Below, piece by piece: positions 56,247 to 64,000 of a stretch of DNA of 64,000 nt. The position numbers and the translations under genes were made by a program. Every line of letters starts with the position of its first letter. Positions within the stretch are counted from its first letter, which is position 1. The DNA is from a virus, in IMG/VR virus record IMGVR_UViG_3300023239_000322, positions 62,001 to 126,000 of that record, one strand, 5' to 3'. The notes below the pieces were generated by a model. It saw only the letters and a program-made list of their open reading frames with translations, did no database searches and had not been told where the DNA came from.

Positions 56247-57374
56247 ATGGCTACTACAGAAACTACGCTAACAAGAACTAGTACATTAGATGGTGTTAAA
56301 CGAGTAATCGAACGATGTGCTAAATCAAAAAAGAAACATCCTATTATGCTCTGGGGTCCTCCAGGGGTAGGTAAGTCAGAAATTGTTGAACAAATAGCAA
56401 GGGAATTAAATGGGCGGGTATGGGACTTACGTCTTGCACAGAATGACCCAACTGACATTAAAGGTATTCCTTACTATAATAAAGACAGCAATAAAATGTC
56501 TTGGGCAGACCCAGACGAATTACCTAGCGCAGAAGAAACTAAAGACTATGGTACATGTTTCTTGTTTATGGACGAGATTAACTCTGCTCCTAGTGCAACA
56601 CAGGCTAGTGCGTATCAGTTGGTATTAAACAGACGTGTAGGTAAGCACTACAAAGTTCCTGACAATGTTTACATTATTGCGGCAGGTAACCGAGAAGGTG
56701 ATCGAGGTGTTACTTACAAGATGCCTAGTCCACTCGCTAATAGATTTATCCACATAGAAGTTCGACCAGACTACGAGACCTGGGAAAAGTGGGCAACTAA
56801 GAATCGTATCCACAAAGATGTAGTGGGTTATATTGGATTTGCCAAACAGGACTTGTTTGATTTTGATCCTAGAAACGCATCACGTGCCTTCGCAACGCCA
56901 CGCACCTGGGAATTTGTATCCGACTGTTTACACGATTCTGATACTGATACAGAAACTATTACAGACATGGTTGCTGGTGCAGTGGGCGAAGGTATTGCTC
57001 TTAAGTTTATGGCGCATCGAAAGATTGCTGGACAGTTGCCCAAACCTGAAGAGATCCTTAACGGCAAAGTTAGTACACTTGAAATTAAAGAAATTAGTGC
57101 AATGTACTCTCTAACAATTGCATTGTGTTATGAGTTGCAGGACATCTATCGTAAGGTAGGTAACGACAGCAATGCACTAGATGCTTGGTATAAACAGTCT
57201 GACAACTTCTTTAAATTTATGATGGAAAACTTTACAACTGAGTTGGTTGTGATGGGTGCCAGAACTGCTCTTACTACTTACGAGTTGCCGTTTATCCCTA
57301 GCAAGTTAAAGAGCTTTGATGAATTCCACAAACGCTATGGTAAGTATGTGGTTAGAACAACGGAGAAGAAATAA
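56247..57374 (+). CDS. MoxR-type AAA+ ATPase
   Basis: 375 residues. LWGPPGVGKSEIVEQIARE (Walker A near 36-43), FLFMDEINSAP (Walker B near 107-115), IIAAGNREGDRG (sensor 1) and PLANRFIHIEV (arginine finger region) define the MoxR group. MoxR ATPases work with VWA-domain partners to remodel or insert cofactors into proteins. The next gene is such a partner and overlaps by one base. This pair is common in marine T4-like phages. AAGGAGG is a strong ribosome site. Confidence 0.85.
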   Translation: MATTETTLTRTSTLDGVKRVIERCAKSKKKHPIMLWGPPGVGKSEIVEQIARELNGRVWDLRLAQNDPTDIKGIPYYNKDSNKMSWADPDELPSAEETKDYGTCFLFMDEINSAPSATQASAYQLVLNRRVGKHYKVPDNVYIIAAGNREGDRGVTYKMPSPLANRFIHIEVRPDYETWEKWATKNRIHKDVVGYIGFAKQDLFDFDPRNASRAFATPRTWEFVSDCLHDSDTDTETITDMVAGAVGEGIALKFMAHRKIAGQLPKPEEILNGKVSTLEIKEISAMYSLTIALCYELQDIYRKVGNDSNALDAWYKQSDNFFKFMMENFTTELVVMGARTALTTYELPFIPSKLKSFDEFHKRYGKYVVRTTEKK

Positions 57375-58642
57375 TGACTGCGACCTCTGAAAAAGACCTA
57401 GGTCAGGCAGAAATTTTAGGGCCAACAGATCCAGAAGTGGATGCAGAGGCAATAGAGCTTCTCATAACTGCTAGGGTAGGACTTTTACTAAAACATCCGT
57501 TCTTCGGCAACATTGCTACAAGGCTTAGCCTTGTTAACGCAGATGAGTGGTGCCCTACAGCGGCTGTCGATGGCAGACGTATGTACTACAACTCAAGGTT
57601 CATAGTAAAACACACGGTAGCAGAACTTCAGTTTTTGTTTGCACACGAAGTTCTACATTGTATCTATGACCACTTGGGAAGACGTGGTGACCGTGATCCG
57701 CAACTAGCGAACTGCGCACAAGACTATGTGGTTAATGATGATCTGGTACAACACCACATAGGTGACATGATTAAACCTTGTCTATGGGATCCCAAGTACC
57801 GTGGTATGAGTTGGGAAGAAGTATACGATAAGCTATATGACCAGATGGACAAAGTTAGTCTTGCGCAATTAGTCGAATTAATGTTAGACGAACACTTAGA
57901 CGGTGAAGGTGAAGGTGGTGTTGGTGGCGACGGTGATGGTAAAGATGGTGACCAACAAGGAAAACGCCCAGCACTTAGTGATACAGAACGTGAACAGATT
58001 AAACAGGAAATTAAAGAAGCCATGTTAACTGCGGCTCAGACTAGCGGCGCTGGAAACTTACCGGCAGGCATTAAACGTTTAATTGAAAACATGACTGATC
58101 CTAAGATAAACTGGCGTGAGCTTATTGCACAGGATATTGCGGCATGTTTTAAGAACGACTACAGTTTTACTCGACCTAATAAACGTGGTGCTCACATAGA
58201 TGCAATACTTCCTGGCATGATACCTGGACAAAAGATTGACGTTTGTGTTTTTAATGACTGCTCAGGATCAATGACAGACTCCATGTTACGTGATATCCAT
58301 TGTGAAGTAAAAGGTATTATGCAGACATTTCAGGAGTTTGACTTACACCTAGGAACATTTGACACTGATGTTTACAATTTCCAAACGTTTACCACAGACA
58401 ACATCGACGATATTGATCAATACGAAATGAAAGGTGGTGGTGGTACTAATTTTGAATCTGTCTACAACTTCCTTAAAGAACGTGACATTATGCCCAAAAA
58501 GTTAATTATATTTACAGATGGTTATCCGTATGGTTCATGGGGAGACCCTAACTACTGCGATACAATATTTGTAATTCATGGCAGTAACGACATCAATGCA
58601 CCATTTGGCATCACTTGCCAGTACGAAGAGTACAAAAAGTGA
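57374..58642 (+). CDS. VWA-like metallopeptidase-related protein (DUF2201 type), MoxR partner
   Basis: 422 residues. FLFAHEVLHCIYDHLGR (about 96-112) carries an HExxH-type zinc motif in the N-terminal domain. A Gly/Asp-rich linker (GEGEGGVGGDGDGKDGDQQG, about 176-195) leads to a VWA fold whose metal site is VFNDCSGSMTDSM (DxSxS, about 294-306), with GGGGTNF and FTDGYPYG as the following loops. The MoxR-VWA operon suggests chaperone activity toward a virion or host complex. Confidence 0.8.
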   Translation: MTATSEKDLGQAEILGPTDPEVDAEAIELLITARVGLLLKHPFFGNIATRLSLVNADEWCPTAAVDGRRMYYNSRFIVKHTVAELQFLFAHEVLHCIYDHLGRRGDRDPQLANCAQDYVVNDDLVQHHIGDMIKPCLWDPKYRGMSWEEVYDKLYDQMDKVSLAQLVELMLDEHLDGEGEGGVGGDGDGKDGDQQGKRPALSDTEREQIKQEIKEAMLTAAQTSGAGNLPAGIKRLIENMTDPKINWRELIAQDIAACFKNDYSFTRPNKRGAHIDAILPGMIPGQKIDVCVFNDCSGSMTDSMLRDIHCEVKGIMQTFQEFDLHLGTFDTDVYNFQTFTTDNIDDIDQYEMKGGGGTNFESVYNFLKERDIMPKKLIIFTDGYPYGSWGDPNYCDTIFVIHGSNDINAPFGITCQYEEYKK

Positions 58643-58658
58643 ATGTAGTAGCCAACCA

Positions 58659-58679
58659 GGGGGGACACAGTGTCCCCCC
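58659..58679 (+). other. Perfect GC-rich hairpin between genes
   Basis: GGGGGGACA at 58659-58667 pairs perfectly with TGTCCCCCC at 58671-58679 around CAG. No T run follows, so it is not a standard terminator. It lies between the VWA-like gene and the next start at 58692. Confidence 0.75.
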
Positions 58680-58691
58680 GCCCTTTCGACA

Positions 58692-58970
58692 ATGTTAAAA
58701 CATGGCATAATTAATCCGCTAAACGCACTGGATATCAGATGTGTGAGCTTTCGGCCGCCGCATTTTACCTGTACCACACTAGATGGACTATGGTGCGACA
58801 TACGAGACATAGAAGACTACATTTATCGAAACCTAGAAAGTCGCTATTGTATAACATCAGTTACTATAGGCAATCAGGAGCATGTGGAGATAGGATTCGA
58901 AGACCACGCAGAAGCAAGTATATTTGGGCTAGTAATAAATCAAATAAACAGGCGTCCTGACTTGTTCTAG
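58692..58970 (+). CDS. Small phage protein (92 aa)
   Basis: 92 residues from the ATG at 58692; longer readings run through the hairpin and are rejected. Four Cys, and a beta-alpha pattern (CTTLDGLWCDIRDIEDYIY, VTIGNQEHVEIGF). Start lacks a clear ribosome site; the hairpin just upstream may expose or hide it. Function unknown. Confidence 0.55.
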   Translation: MLKHGIINPLNALDIRCVSFRPPHFTCTTLDGLWCDIRDIEDYIYRNLESRYCITSVTIGNQEHVEIGFEDHAEASIFGLVINQINRRPDLF

Positions 58971-58990
58971 AAATTTTTATATAGTATAAT
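58962..58990 (+). promoter_or_regulatory. Sigma70-type promoter, weak -35
   Basis: TTGTTC, 17 bases, TATAAT. Leader of about 40 bases with GGAGAG before the ATG at 59036. A TTTAAATAAG late-like element lies inside the leader, similar to the one at 3928. Confidence 0.6.
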
Positions 58991-59035
58991 ACTGCTTTAA
59001 ATAAGTATACATTAATTTAATGGAGAGTTAAACAA

Positions 59036-59314
59036 ATGGCTAAGAAACGAGTCGAGCAACAACCAGAAAAGCAGAAGGCTGCGCCGACCCAATCAGAAGG
59101 ACTACAACTAACTGACTTGCAAGTTATGATGCAAATTATCGATGTAGTCACACAACGTGGCGCAATTAAGGCAGATGAAATGTCTGCGGTCGGGGCCGTG
59201 TATGCTAAACTTAAAGCATTCACAGGCTCGTCCACTCAGGCTGCACCTGCTGAAACAGGTACCAAAGAAGCACCTGCTGAAGTAAAAGATGATTCTGGAA
59301 ACGGAACAGACTAA
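59036..59314 (+). CDS. Conserved phage protein with low-complexity ends
   Basis: 92 residues: a basic Gln/Lys-rich start (KKRVEQQPEKQKAAPTQ), a helical core (LTDLQVMMQIIDVVTQRGAI, then SAVGAVYAKLKAF), and an Ala/Glu/Thr-rich tail. The core is common in marine T4-like phages next to the following gene. Role unknown. Confidence 0.65.
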   Translation: MAKKRVEQQPEKQKAAPTQSEGLQLTDLQVMMQIIDVVTQRGAIKADEMSAVGAVYAKLKAFTGSSTQAAPAETGTKEAPAEVKDDSGNGTD

Positions 59315-59324
59315 GGAGATTATT

Positions 59325-59996
59325 ATGATTAAACATGTCGGTAGACACAATAATGAAAGAGTAGCAATACTTTACAAAACAGTACCAGGGGAGGACCACA
59401 TGGCATTAGTTGCGTACAGTGGAAAACTTCCTGCATTAATACACGATGAGGTTATGAAAACTCTGGAAAGTGAAATGGGGCAACAGGCTAAGGAACTTGC
59501 AGATGCTTTATTTAGAACCATTATGGCAGATGGTCGTAATGCATTAACCGCAATGCATGAGGAAGGACTAATTAAAAAAGTCCCTACTAATCAAGTTATC
59601 GTTACTCCCCGGGCAAATAGCCATGTAAGGTTAGACGAGCTTAATAGCATATTGAAAAAGATGGAAGCTGGCGAAGAAGCTATTCAAGAAATGGCTAATA
59701 TAGATTCGCAACGTGGTGTGCGTGATCCGGCGAAGAGGCTAGAGCCAAGAGAAGTTGGAGAGCCTGCTAATTCAAGAGCAACGCCAGTGCAAGTACAGGC
59801 ACCACAAGACGGTGCATTAACAGATGTGGATATTGCAAGGGGTTATAGAGACCAAGCAACACGCATGCAAGTGGAAGCCAAAGCTATGGTAGCAGAGGCG
59901 GCAAGACTCACGAAAGAAGCACTTAAAATAGACCCTTTGACCAATGCCAAAAAAACTACAAAGAAAAAAACAACGGATCGTAAAGTTAAGTCCTAA
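59325..59996 (+). CDS. Conserved marine T4-like phage protein (223 aa)
   Basis: 223 residues from the ATG at 59325 after AAGGAGA. IKHVGRHNNERVAILYKTVPG followed by EDHMALVAYSGKLP is a start typical of a conserved gene in cyanophages. A long charged helix region follows, then a Lys-rich tail (KKTTKKKTTDRKVKS). It overlaps the next gene by 53 bases in another frame. Function unknown. Confidence 0.65.
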   Translation: MIKHVGRHNNERVAILYKTVPGEDHMALVAYSGKLPALIHDEVMKTLESEMGQQAKELADALFRTIMADGRNALTAMHEEGLIKKVPTNQVIVTPRANSHVRLDELNSILKKMEAGEEAIQEMANIDSQRGVRDPAKRLEPREVGEPANSRATPVQVQAPQDGALTDVDIARGYRDQATRMQVEAKAMVAEAARLTKEALKIDPLTNAKKTTKKKTTDRKVKS

Positions 59997-60282
59997 TGGT
60001 GAACATAGTTGGAAGCGTATTCTAGAACAAATTGACAAAAAAGAAGTTCCTGTTGAAATATTAAAGTCTGTGGAGATTACCTTAAATGATGGTACCATAG
60101 TAGAACTTTCAATGAAGGAACTTACAAGTCAAGGCTTGAGTTATAAAGATATAGAATCTGCTCTCAACGACCGCATGGATAAAATGGGCGACTTAATTAA
60201 AAATGTGGACTTCTTTGTGGACATTGAAAAAGTGGAAGCAGAAGTCCAACCAAATACTGACAAGCTGTTAAAAGGCTTATGA
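59944..60282 (+). CDS. Small phage protein (112 aa)
   Basis: 112 residues, basic N terminus (KKLQRKKQRIVKLSPNG), then a helix and a strand region VEITLNDGTIVELSMKEL. Both this and the upstream gene are Lys-rich in the overlap, as A-rich DNA allows Lys in two frames. Its stop overlaps the DHFR start. Function unknown. Confidence 0.6.
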   Translation: MPKKLQRKKQRIVKLSPNGEHSWKRILEQIDKKEVPVEILKSVEITLNDGTIVELSMKELTSQGLSYKDIESALNDRMDKMGDLIKNVDFFVDIEKVEAEVQPNTDKLLKGL

Positions 60283-60803
60283 TTAAGGCTATATTTGCAA
60301 TAGACGCATTCGGCAACATGGGATTTAATAACAAGTTGCCTTGGCCTCCGTGTAAAGAAGACTTTGCTTGGTTTGCGAATAATACCAAGGACAAAACAGT
60401 CATCATGGGTCGCAAAACGTGGGACAGTGTTGGCATGCCTACCCCGCTACCTGGTAGACGTAATATTGTTGTTTGCAAAAATAGATATTATAAAGCCGCA
60501 GGTGCAGAAGTCTGGACCGACAACTGGCTGGAACGTCTAGAACGTTTGGGTCATAATGACCTCAATGATGTCTGGGTAATAGGCGGAGTTAGTCTATTAG
60601 AACAGGCTAGGCCTCTTATTAAACAGTTTTATGTCACTAGATTTAAAGGTGTCTACCGAGCAGATACTACGTTAAACACACGAACTTATTTTGAAGGCTT
60701 ACAATGTCGCACAATAGTGCCCAGTAAGGAAAACAATCAAATAAATTTTGAGGTGTGGATTCCATGGTTAAGCCAGGCTACAGGGTGGGGATCCAATGGT
60801 TGA
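60279..60803 (+). CDS. folA: Dihydrofolate reductase
   Basis: 174 residues. AIDAFGNMGFNNKLPWPPCKED is the N-terminal active-site loop with the Trp and the acidic substrate-binding residue, KTVIMGRKTWDSVG the NADPH site, LPGRRNIVVCK the next strand, and DVWVIGGVSLLEQA the conserved GG. It regenerates tetrahydrofolate for thymidylate synthase, whose gene overlaps its end. Confidence 0.93.
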   Translation: MIKAIFAIDAFGNMGFNNKLPWPPCKEDFAWFANNTKDKTVIMGRKTWDSVGMPTPLPGRRNIVVCKNRYYKAAGAEVWTDNWLERLERLGHNDLNDVWVIGGVSLLEQARPLIKQFYVTRFKGVYRADTTLNTRTYFEGLQCRTIVPSKENNQINFEVWIPWLSQATGWGSNG

Positions 60804-61707
60804 GTACCTAAGGAACTTAACGCATGTTTTATACAACGGTGATAAACGCACAGACAGAACAGGTGTAGGCACTCGGTCGATATTTGGTTTACAAATGCGT
60901 TTTGATTTACGCAAAGAATTTCCTGCGGTAACTACTAAGCGGCTTGCCTGGCGTGGTGTTGTTTCAGAACTGCTATGGTTTCTAGAAGGTTCTGGAGATG
61001 AACGTAGACTAGCAGAGATACTGCATGGTACACGTGACACAGACAAGAAAACCATATGGAGTGCTAATGCTGATGCAGACTACTGGCAACCCAATGCAAA
61101 GTATGAAGGTGACCTAGGTAGAGTATACGGAGTGCAGTGGCGTAGTTTTAGAGGTGCCCGTGCTGAGAAATCTATTAGAACATTTAAAGGCATAGAACAC
61201 CATTCATATGATGACACAAACTTAGTAACATTTGAAGTAGATCAAATTACCGCATTATTAGAAGGTATTAAGTCTGATCCGAACAGTAGACGTCACATCA
61301 TTAGTGCATGGAATCCTGCAGACTTGCCTGCAATGGCACTACCTCCCTGTCATGTCATGAGTCAGTTCTACGTAAACAACGGTGAACTTAGTTGTCAGAT
61401 GTATCAGCGTTCAGCAGATATGTTTTTGGGTGTACCATTTAACATTGCCAGTTACAGTTTGCTAACACACATGATAGCACATTGCTGTGACTTAAAGGTA
61501 GGTGACTTTGTACACTCGATAGGCGATGCACACATTTACAATGACCACGTAGATCAAGTCATTGAACAACTTGGTAGAAAGCCACTACCAGGACCTAAAT
61601 TAGTATTAGATTGTGAATCAAAAAACATCTTAGATATCAAAATGGAACATATTAACTTGCTGGACTATCAGAGTCATGCACCAATATCTGCTTCAATGGC
61701 TGTGTGA
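60796..61707 (+). CDS. thyA: Thymidylate synthase (ThyA type)
   Basis: 303 residues. KRTDRTGVGTRSIFGLQMRF is the folate and phosphate loop, SRRHIISAWNPADL the double Arg, ALPPCHVMSQFYV holds the nucleophile Cys (about 185), and QRSADMFLGVPFNIASY with GDAHIYNDH complete the dUMP site. It makes dTMP for phage DNA. Operon with folA, overlap of eight bases, as in T4 (frd-td). No intron is present here. Confidence 0.95.
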   Translation: MVEYLRNLTHVLYNGDKRTDRTGVGTRSIFGLQMRFDLRKEFPAVTTKRLAWRGVVSELLWFLEGSGDERRLAEILHGTRDTDKKTIWSANADADYWQPNAKYEGDLGRVYGVQWRSFRGARAEKSIRTFKGIEHHSYDDTNLVTFEVDQITALLEGIKSDPNSRRHIISAWNPADLPAMALPPCHVMSQFYVNNGELSCQMYQRSADMFLGVPFNIASYSLLTHMIAHCCDLKVGDFVHSIGDAHIYNDHVDQVIEQLGRKPLPGPKLVLDCESKNILDIKMEHINLLDYQSHAPISASMAV

Positions 61708-61728
61708 TGTGATGGGATGTAGCAGTGT

Positions 61729-61998
61729 ATGTATCTAGTACACCAGTTTGTTATAGACGCCAGTGCGCATTCACTAGTCTCTCACTCTCCGCATGAACTT
61801 GATTTTGAAAGATATGCAGGTTGGGAATTTGTTAGATGGTTGGATGCTACAGAAGATGGAAAGTTATATAAACGACACATTAATTTACCTGTATCACTAG
61901 AACTAATATACAACAACGATAGCGTAGGTGTAAAAGTATATGCACCGTTGACCCAAGAACAAGCAGTATTTTTTGAACTTATAAAAACAAATGACTAG
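61729..61998 (+). CDS. Small phage protein (89 aa)
   Basis: 89 residues starting MYLVHQFVIDASAHSL, alpha/beta, ending VYAPLTQEQAVFFELIKTND. It overlaps the next gene by eight bases. No signal or motif. Function unknown. Confidence 0.55.
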   Translation: MYLVHQFVIDASAHSLVSHSPHELDFERYAGWEFVRWLDATEDGKLYKRHINLPVSLELIYNNDSVGVKVYAPLTQEQAVFFELIKTND

Positions 61999-63001
61999 AC
62001 ATACCGATCTCCCAGTATTAGTAGTTGGCGGCAATGGTTTCATTGGCAGTCGCATTACACAGAACTTGGTAGCAAGTTTAAAATGGAATCCTATTGTAGT
62101 GGACAATCAGGAAGACTATGGTATACTAGACCGAACCCAACTCAGTAAGCTACACCGACTTAGGCGATGCACAAGACTGCTAGAGAACTCCAGTTACGAT
62201 GTACACAATATCAGTATCATGGAGTTTAACAAGATGGAAACTATGTTTAAAAAGTGTCAACCACATAGTGTTATCCATCTTGCCAGTTACCCAAGACAAA
62301 AAGTAGTTAACGCCAATCCTTTAAAGGCAACAGGCGTGATGTGTGATGCACTGGTTAACATGCTAGAGCTTGCAGTAAAGTACCAGGTAAAACATTTTAT
62401 GTACTTTAGTTCAAGTATGGTATATGGTGATTTTAATGACAGAGTTAACGAGAATGCCGTGTGTGCCCCAAAAGGTCAGTATGCCATTATGAAACACATG
62501 GGCGAGCAACTAGTACGTGACTACCATATCAGGCATGGGTTACAATACACAATTATCAGACCCAGTGCTGTATACGGACCTTTAGATGTAGAAGATCGTG
62601 TTGTTAGTAAAATGTTATTAAATGCATTGCGTGGTAAAGAAATACAGGTAAACGGTCCTAATGAAATATTAGACTTTACATACGTAGACGACATAGGCAA
62701 ACAGATTCCCATAGTGCTAAATGCACCCTACACCAACAACGGTATTAATCAAACATATAATTTAACTGCCAGTGAAATTGATGCACGTACACTGTTAGAC
62801 TGTGCAAAAATAATTAAGAAAATCGTACCTGGAACACAAATTGTGATTAACGAGCGAGATCAAAGTTTTCCCCAACGTGGCAGATTAAACAACAACAAGA
62901 TTAATATGTACTTTGAGAACGTTAAAAGAACACCACTAACCACAGGACTAGTGGCATATCATTCCTGGCTTGTCAAGAACTTTGAACTATTCAATAACTA
63001 A
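61991..63001 (+). CDS. NAD-dependent sugar-nucleotide epimerase/dehydratase
   Basis: 336 residues of the extended SDR family. LPVLVVGGNGFIGSRI (about 7-22) is the GxxGxxG NAD loop, MYFSSSMVYGDF the catalytic Ser strand, KGQYAIMKHMGEQ the YxxxK pair, and YTIIRPSAVYGPLDVEDR the substrate segment. Likely a UDP- or dTDP-sugar epimerase or dehydratase. It is followed at once by a DegT-type aminotransferase, a usual pair in amino-sugar synthesis for surface glycans. Confidence 0.85.
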   Translation: MTRHTDLPVLVVGGNGFIGSRITQNLVASLKWNPIVVDNQEDYGILDRTQLSKLHRLRRCTRLLENSSYDVHNISIMEFNKMETMFKKCQPHSVIHLASYPRQKVVNANPLKATGVMCDALVNMLELAVKYQVKHFMYFSSSMVYGDFNDRVNENAVCAPKGQYAIMKHMGEQLVRDYHIRHGLQYTIIRPSAVYGPLDVEDRVVSKMLLNALRGKEIQVNGPNEILDFTYVDDIGKQIPIVLNAPYTNNGINQTYNLTASEIDARTLLDCAKIIKKIVPGTQIVINERDQSFPQRGRLNNNKINMYFENVKRTPLTTGLVAYHSWLVKNFELFNN

Positions 63002-63013
63002 AATAATACCGCA

Positions 63014-64000
63014 ATGATTCCGTTTACAGACTTATACGCACAGTACCAAGAAGCAAAAACAGAAATAGACCAAGCCTATCACAGAGTAATGACTACGTCT
63101 AGTTATATTACTGGTCCAATTGTAGATGAATTTGAGACTGCATTTGCTGAGTACGTAGGAGCAGAAGCATGTGCCAGCACAGGTAGTGGTACAACTGCCT
63201 TACTTTGTGCATTACTAGCATGTGGAATACGAGACGGAGAAGTAATTACGACTCCGTTAACTTTTGTTAGCACTAGTGAATCAATATTATGGACAGGTGC
63301 TAAACCAAAGTTTGTAGACATCGACAACAACTATCAAATAGACGTTGACAAAATAGAAGCAAAGATTACAAGTCATACTCGTGCTATACTGTACGTCAGC
63401 CTTTATGGTCAGACACCTGATGTAGATAGACTACGTGAGATTGCAGACCGATATAACTTATATCTGATTGAAGATGCCGCCCACAGTATTGGCAGTAGTT
63501 ATAAGGGCAAGCCTGTTGGCTCACTTGCTGACTTAACTTGTTTTAGTTTTAACCCTGTTAAGAACTTGGGTGCCGCAGGTGATGCAGGCTGTATTACAGG
63601 CAGAGCTGACTTAATTAAACGAGCACGTATGTATAGAGACCATGGTCGCCAAAACAAATGGGATTATGAACTACAAGGTATCAATGCTAGGATAGACAAT
63701 TTCCAAGCTCTTGTAGTATTGGCTAAGTTAAAATATTTAGACTCTTGGTTAACTAAAAAACGTGAAATATGCAACAGATACACCCAAGAACTTAAGGATT
63801 ATTGCCCTACACCTACTGAATTTGCAGACAGTTACCACACATACTATGTTTATGTAATACAAGTACCTGAAAGAGATGCATTTGTCAAATACATGCAGGA
63901 CAACGGTGTTAGTGTTAACGTACACTACCGTGGACCACTGCATAAGCAACCAGTATTTTTATCATACGATGTTTGTCCAAACACAGATAGAATTGTGGAA
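63014..64000 (+). CDS. DegT/DnrJ/EryC1 aminotransferase (runs off the window)
   Basis: 329 codons are visible, open at the right edge. IPFTDLYAQYQEAKTEI is the family start, ACASTGSGTTALLCALLACG the PLP-phosphate region, LYLIEDAAHSIGSSYKG the Asp that contacts the pyridine nitrogen, and CFSFNPVKNLGAAGDAG carries the PLP Lys. It would transaminate a keto-sugar nucleotide, and pairs with the epimerase just upstream. The short homologue at 28557 keeps only parts of this structure. Confidence 0.88.
   Translation, partial: MIPFTDLYAQYQEAKTEIDQAYHRVMTTSSYITGPIVDEFETAFAEYVGAEACASTGSGTTALLCALLACGIRDGEVITTPLTFVSTSESILWTGAKPKFVDIDNNYQIDVDKIEAKITSHTRAILYVSLYGQTPDVDRLREIADRYNLYLIEDAAHSIGSSYKGKPVGSLADLTCFSFNPVKNLGAAGDAGCITGRADLIKRARMYRDHGRQNKWDYELQGINARIDNFQALVVLAKLKYLDSWLTKKREICNRYTQELKDYCPTPTEFADSYHTYYVYVIQVPERDAFVKYMQDNGVSVNVHYRGPLHKQPVFLSYDVCPNTDRIVE

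Noticed and set aside
58578-58691. Longer start for the protein at 58692
   Set aside because: It would run through the end of the VWA-like gene and the perfect hairpin, and is rich in Ser/Thr/Pro unlike the rest.

Overview
This window is part of a lytic, T4-like (tailed, contractile-type) marine bacteriophage genome. The evidence is a T4-type family B DNA polymerase (14197-16860), a FEN-type exonuclease (34963-35952), a probable gp45-like sliding clamp (18201-18932), a spanin pair, thymidylate synthase with DHFR, MoxR and VWA-like proteins typical of marine T4-like phages, and many copies of the T4 late-promoter octamer (TATAAATA-like) ahead of genes. Genes are short, tightly packed and often joined by ATGA or TAATG overlaps. 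DNA is AT-rich. The host must be a Gram-negative bacterium (lipobox o-spanin, lipoprotein, many signal peptides). A host that makes PQQ and uses ammonium is suggested by the cargo genes; a marine methylotroph is one candidate, but this is inference.

Layout. 0-4 kb: DnaJ-like co-chaperone and ClpA-like unfoldase. 4-7 kb: glycosyltransferases and small beta-rich proteins. 7-13 kb: a late block of proteins that share short N-terminal leaders resembling T4 capsid-targeting sequences, then two 2OG-oxygenase paralogues. 13.6-21 kb: DsbA-like protein, DNA polymerase, methyltransferase, putative clamp, sulfotransferase and a tRNA-guanine-transglycosylase-like (DpdA-type) protein. 21-26 kb: an outer-membrane lipoprotein chimera and exported or oxidoreductase genes. 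26-37 kb: GT, PRTase, aminotransferase, FolE, QueE, SGNH-like protein, exonuclease and spanins. 37-44 kb: the metabolic cargo island: a 23-residue PqqA precursor peptide, peroxiredoxin, a PII (GlnK/GlnB)-ammonium transporter operon, an exported metallopeptidase and ferredoxin-NADP reductase. 44-54 kb: tRNAs (Gly, Ser, Thr), three large radical-SAM proteins, two SpeD-like paralogues, a c-type cytochrome and a class 3 lipase. 54-64 kb: small conserved phage genes, tRNA-Leu, MoxR/VWA pair, DHFR-ThyA, a sugar-nucleotide epimerase and an aminotransferase running off the right edge.

How it fits together. FolE, QueE, a possible QueD-like protein and the DpdA-like transglycosylase suggest 7-deazaguanine modification of phage DNA. 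Glycosyltransferases, sulfotransferase, DegT-type aminotransferases, epimerase and oxygenases suggest modification of a glycan on the virion or cell surface. pqqA, cytochrome c, PII-Amt, FNR and peroxiredoxin look like auxiliary metabolic genes that support host energy, nitrogen and redox metabolism during infection.

Regulation is unusually legible. Fourteen promoters with a 17-bp spacer between sigma70-like hexamers and about fifteen late octamers can be seen. In many cases the start codon sits at the predicted transcription start (octamer, five bases, ATG; or TATAAT, about six bases, ATG), which predicts leaderless mRNAs in both classes. There is no gene-free stretch longer than 300 bases.
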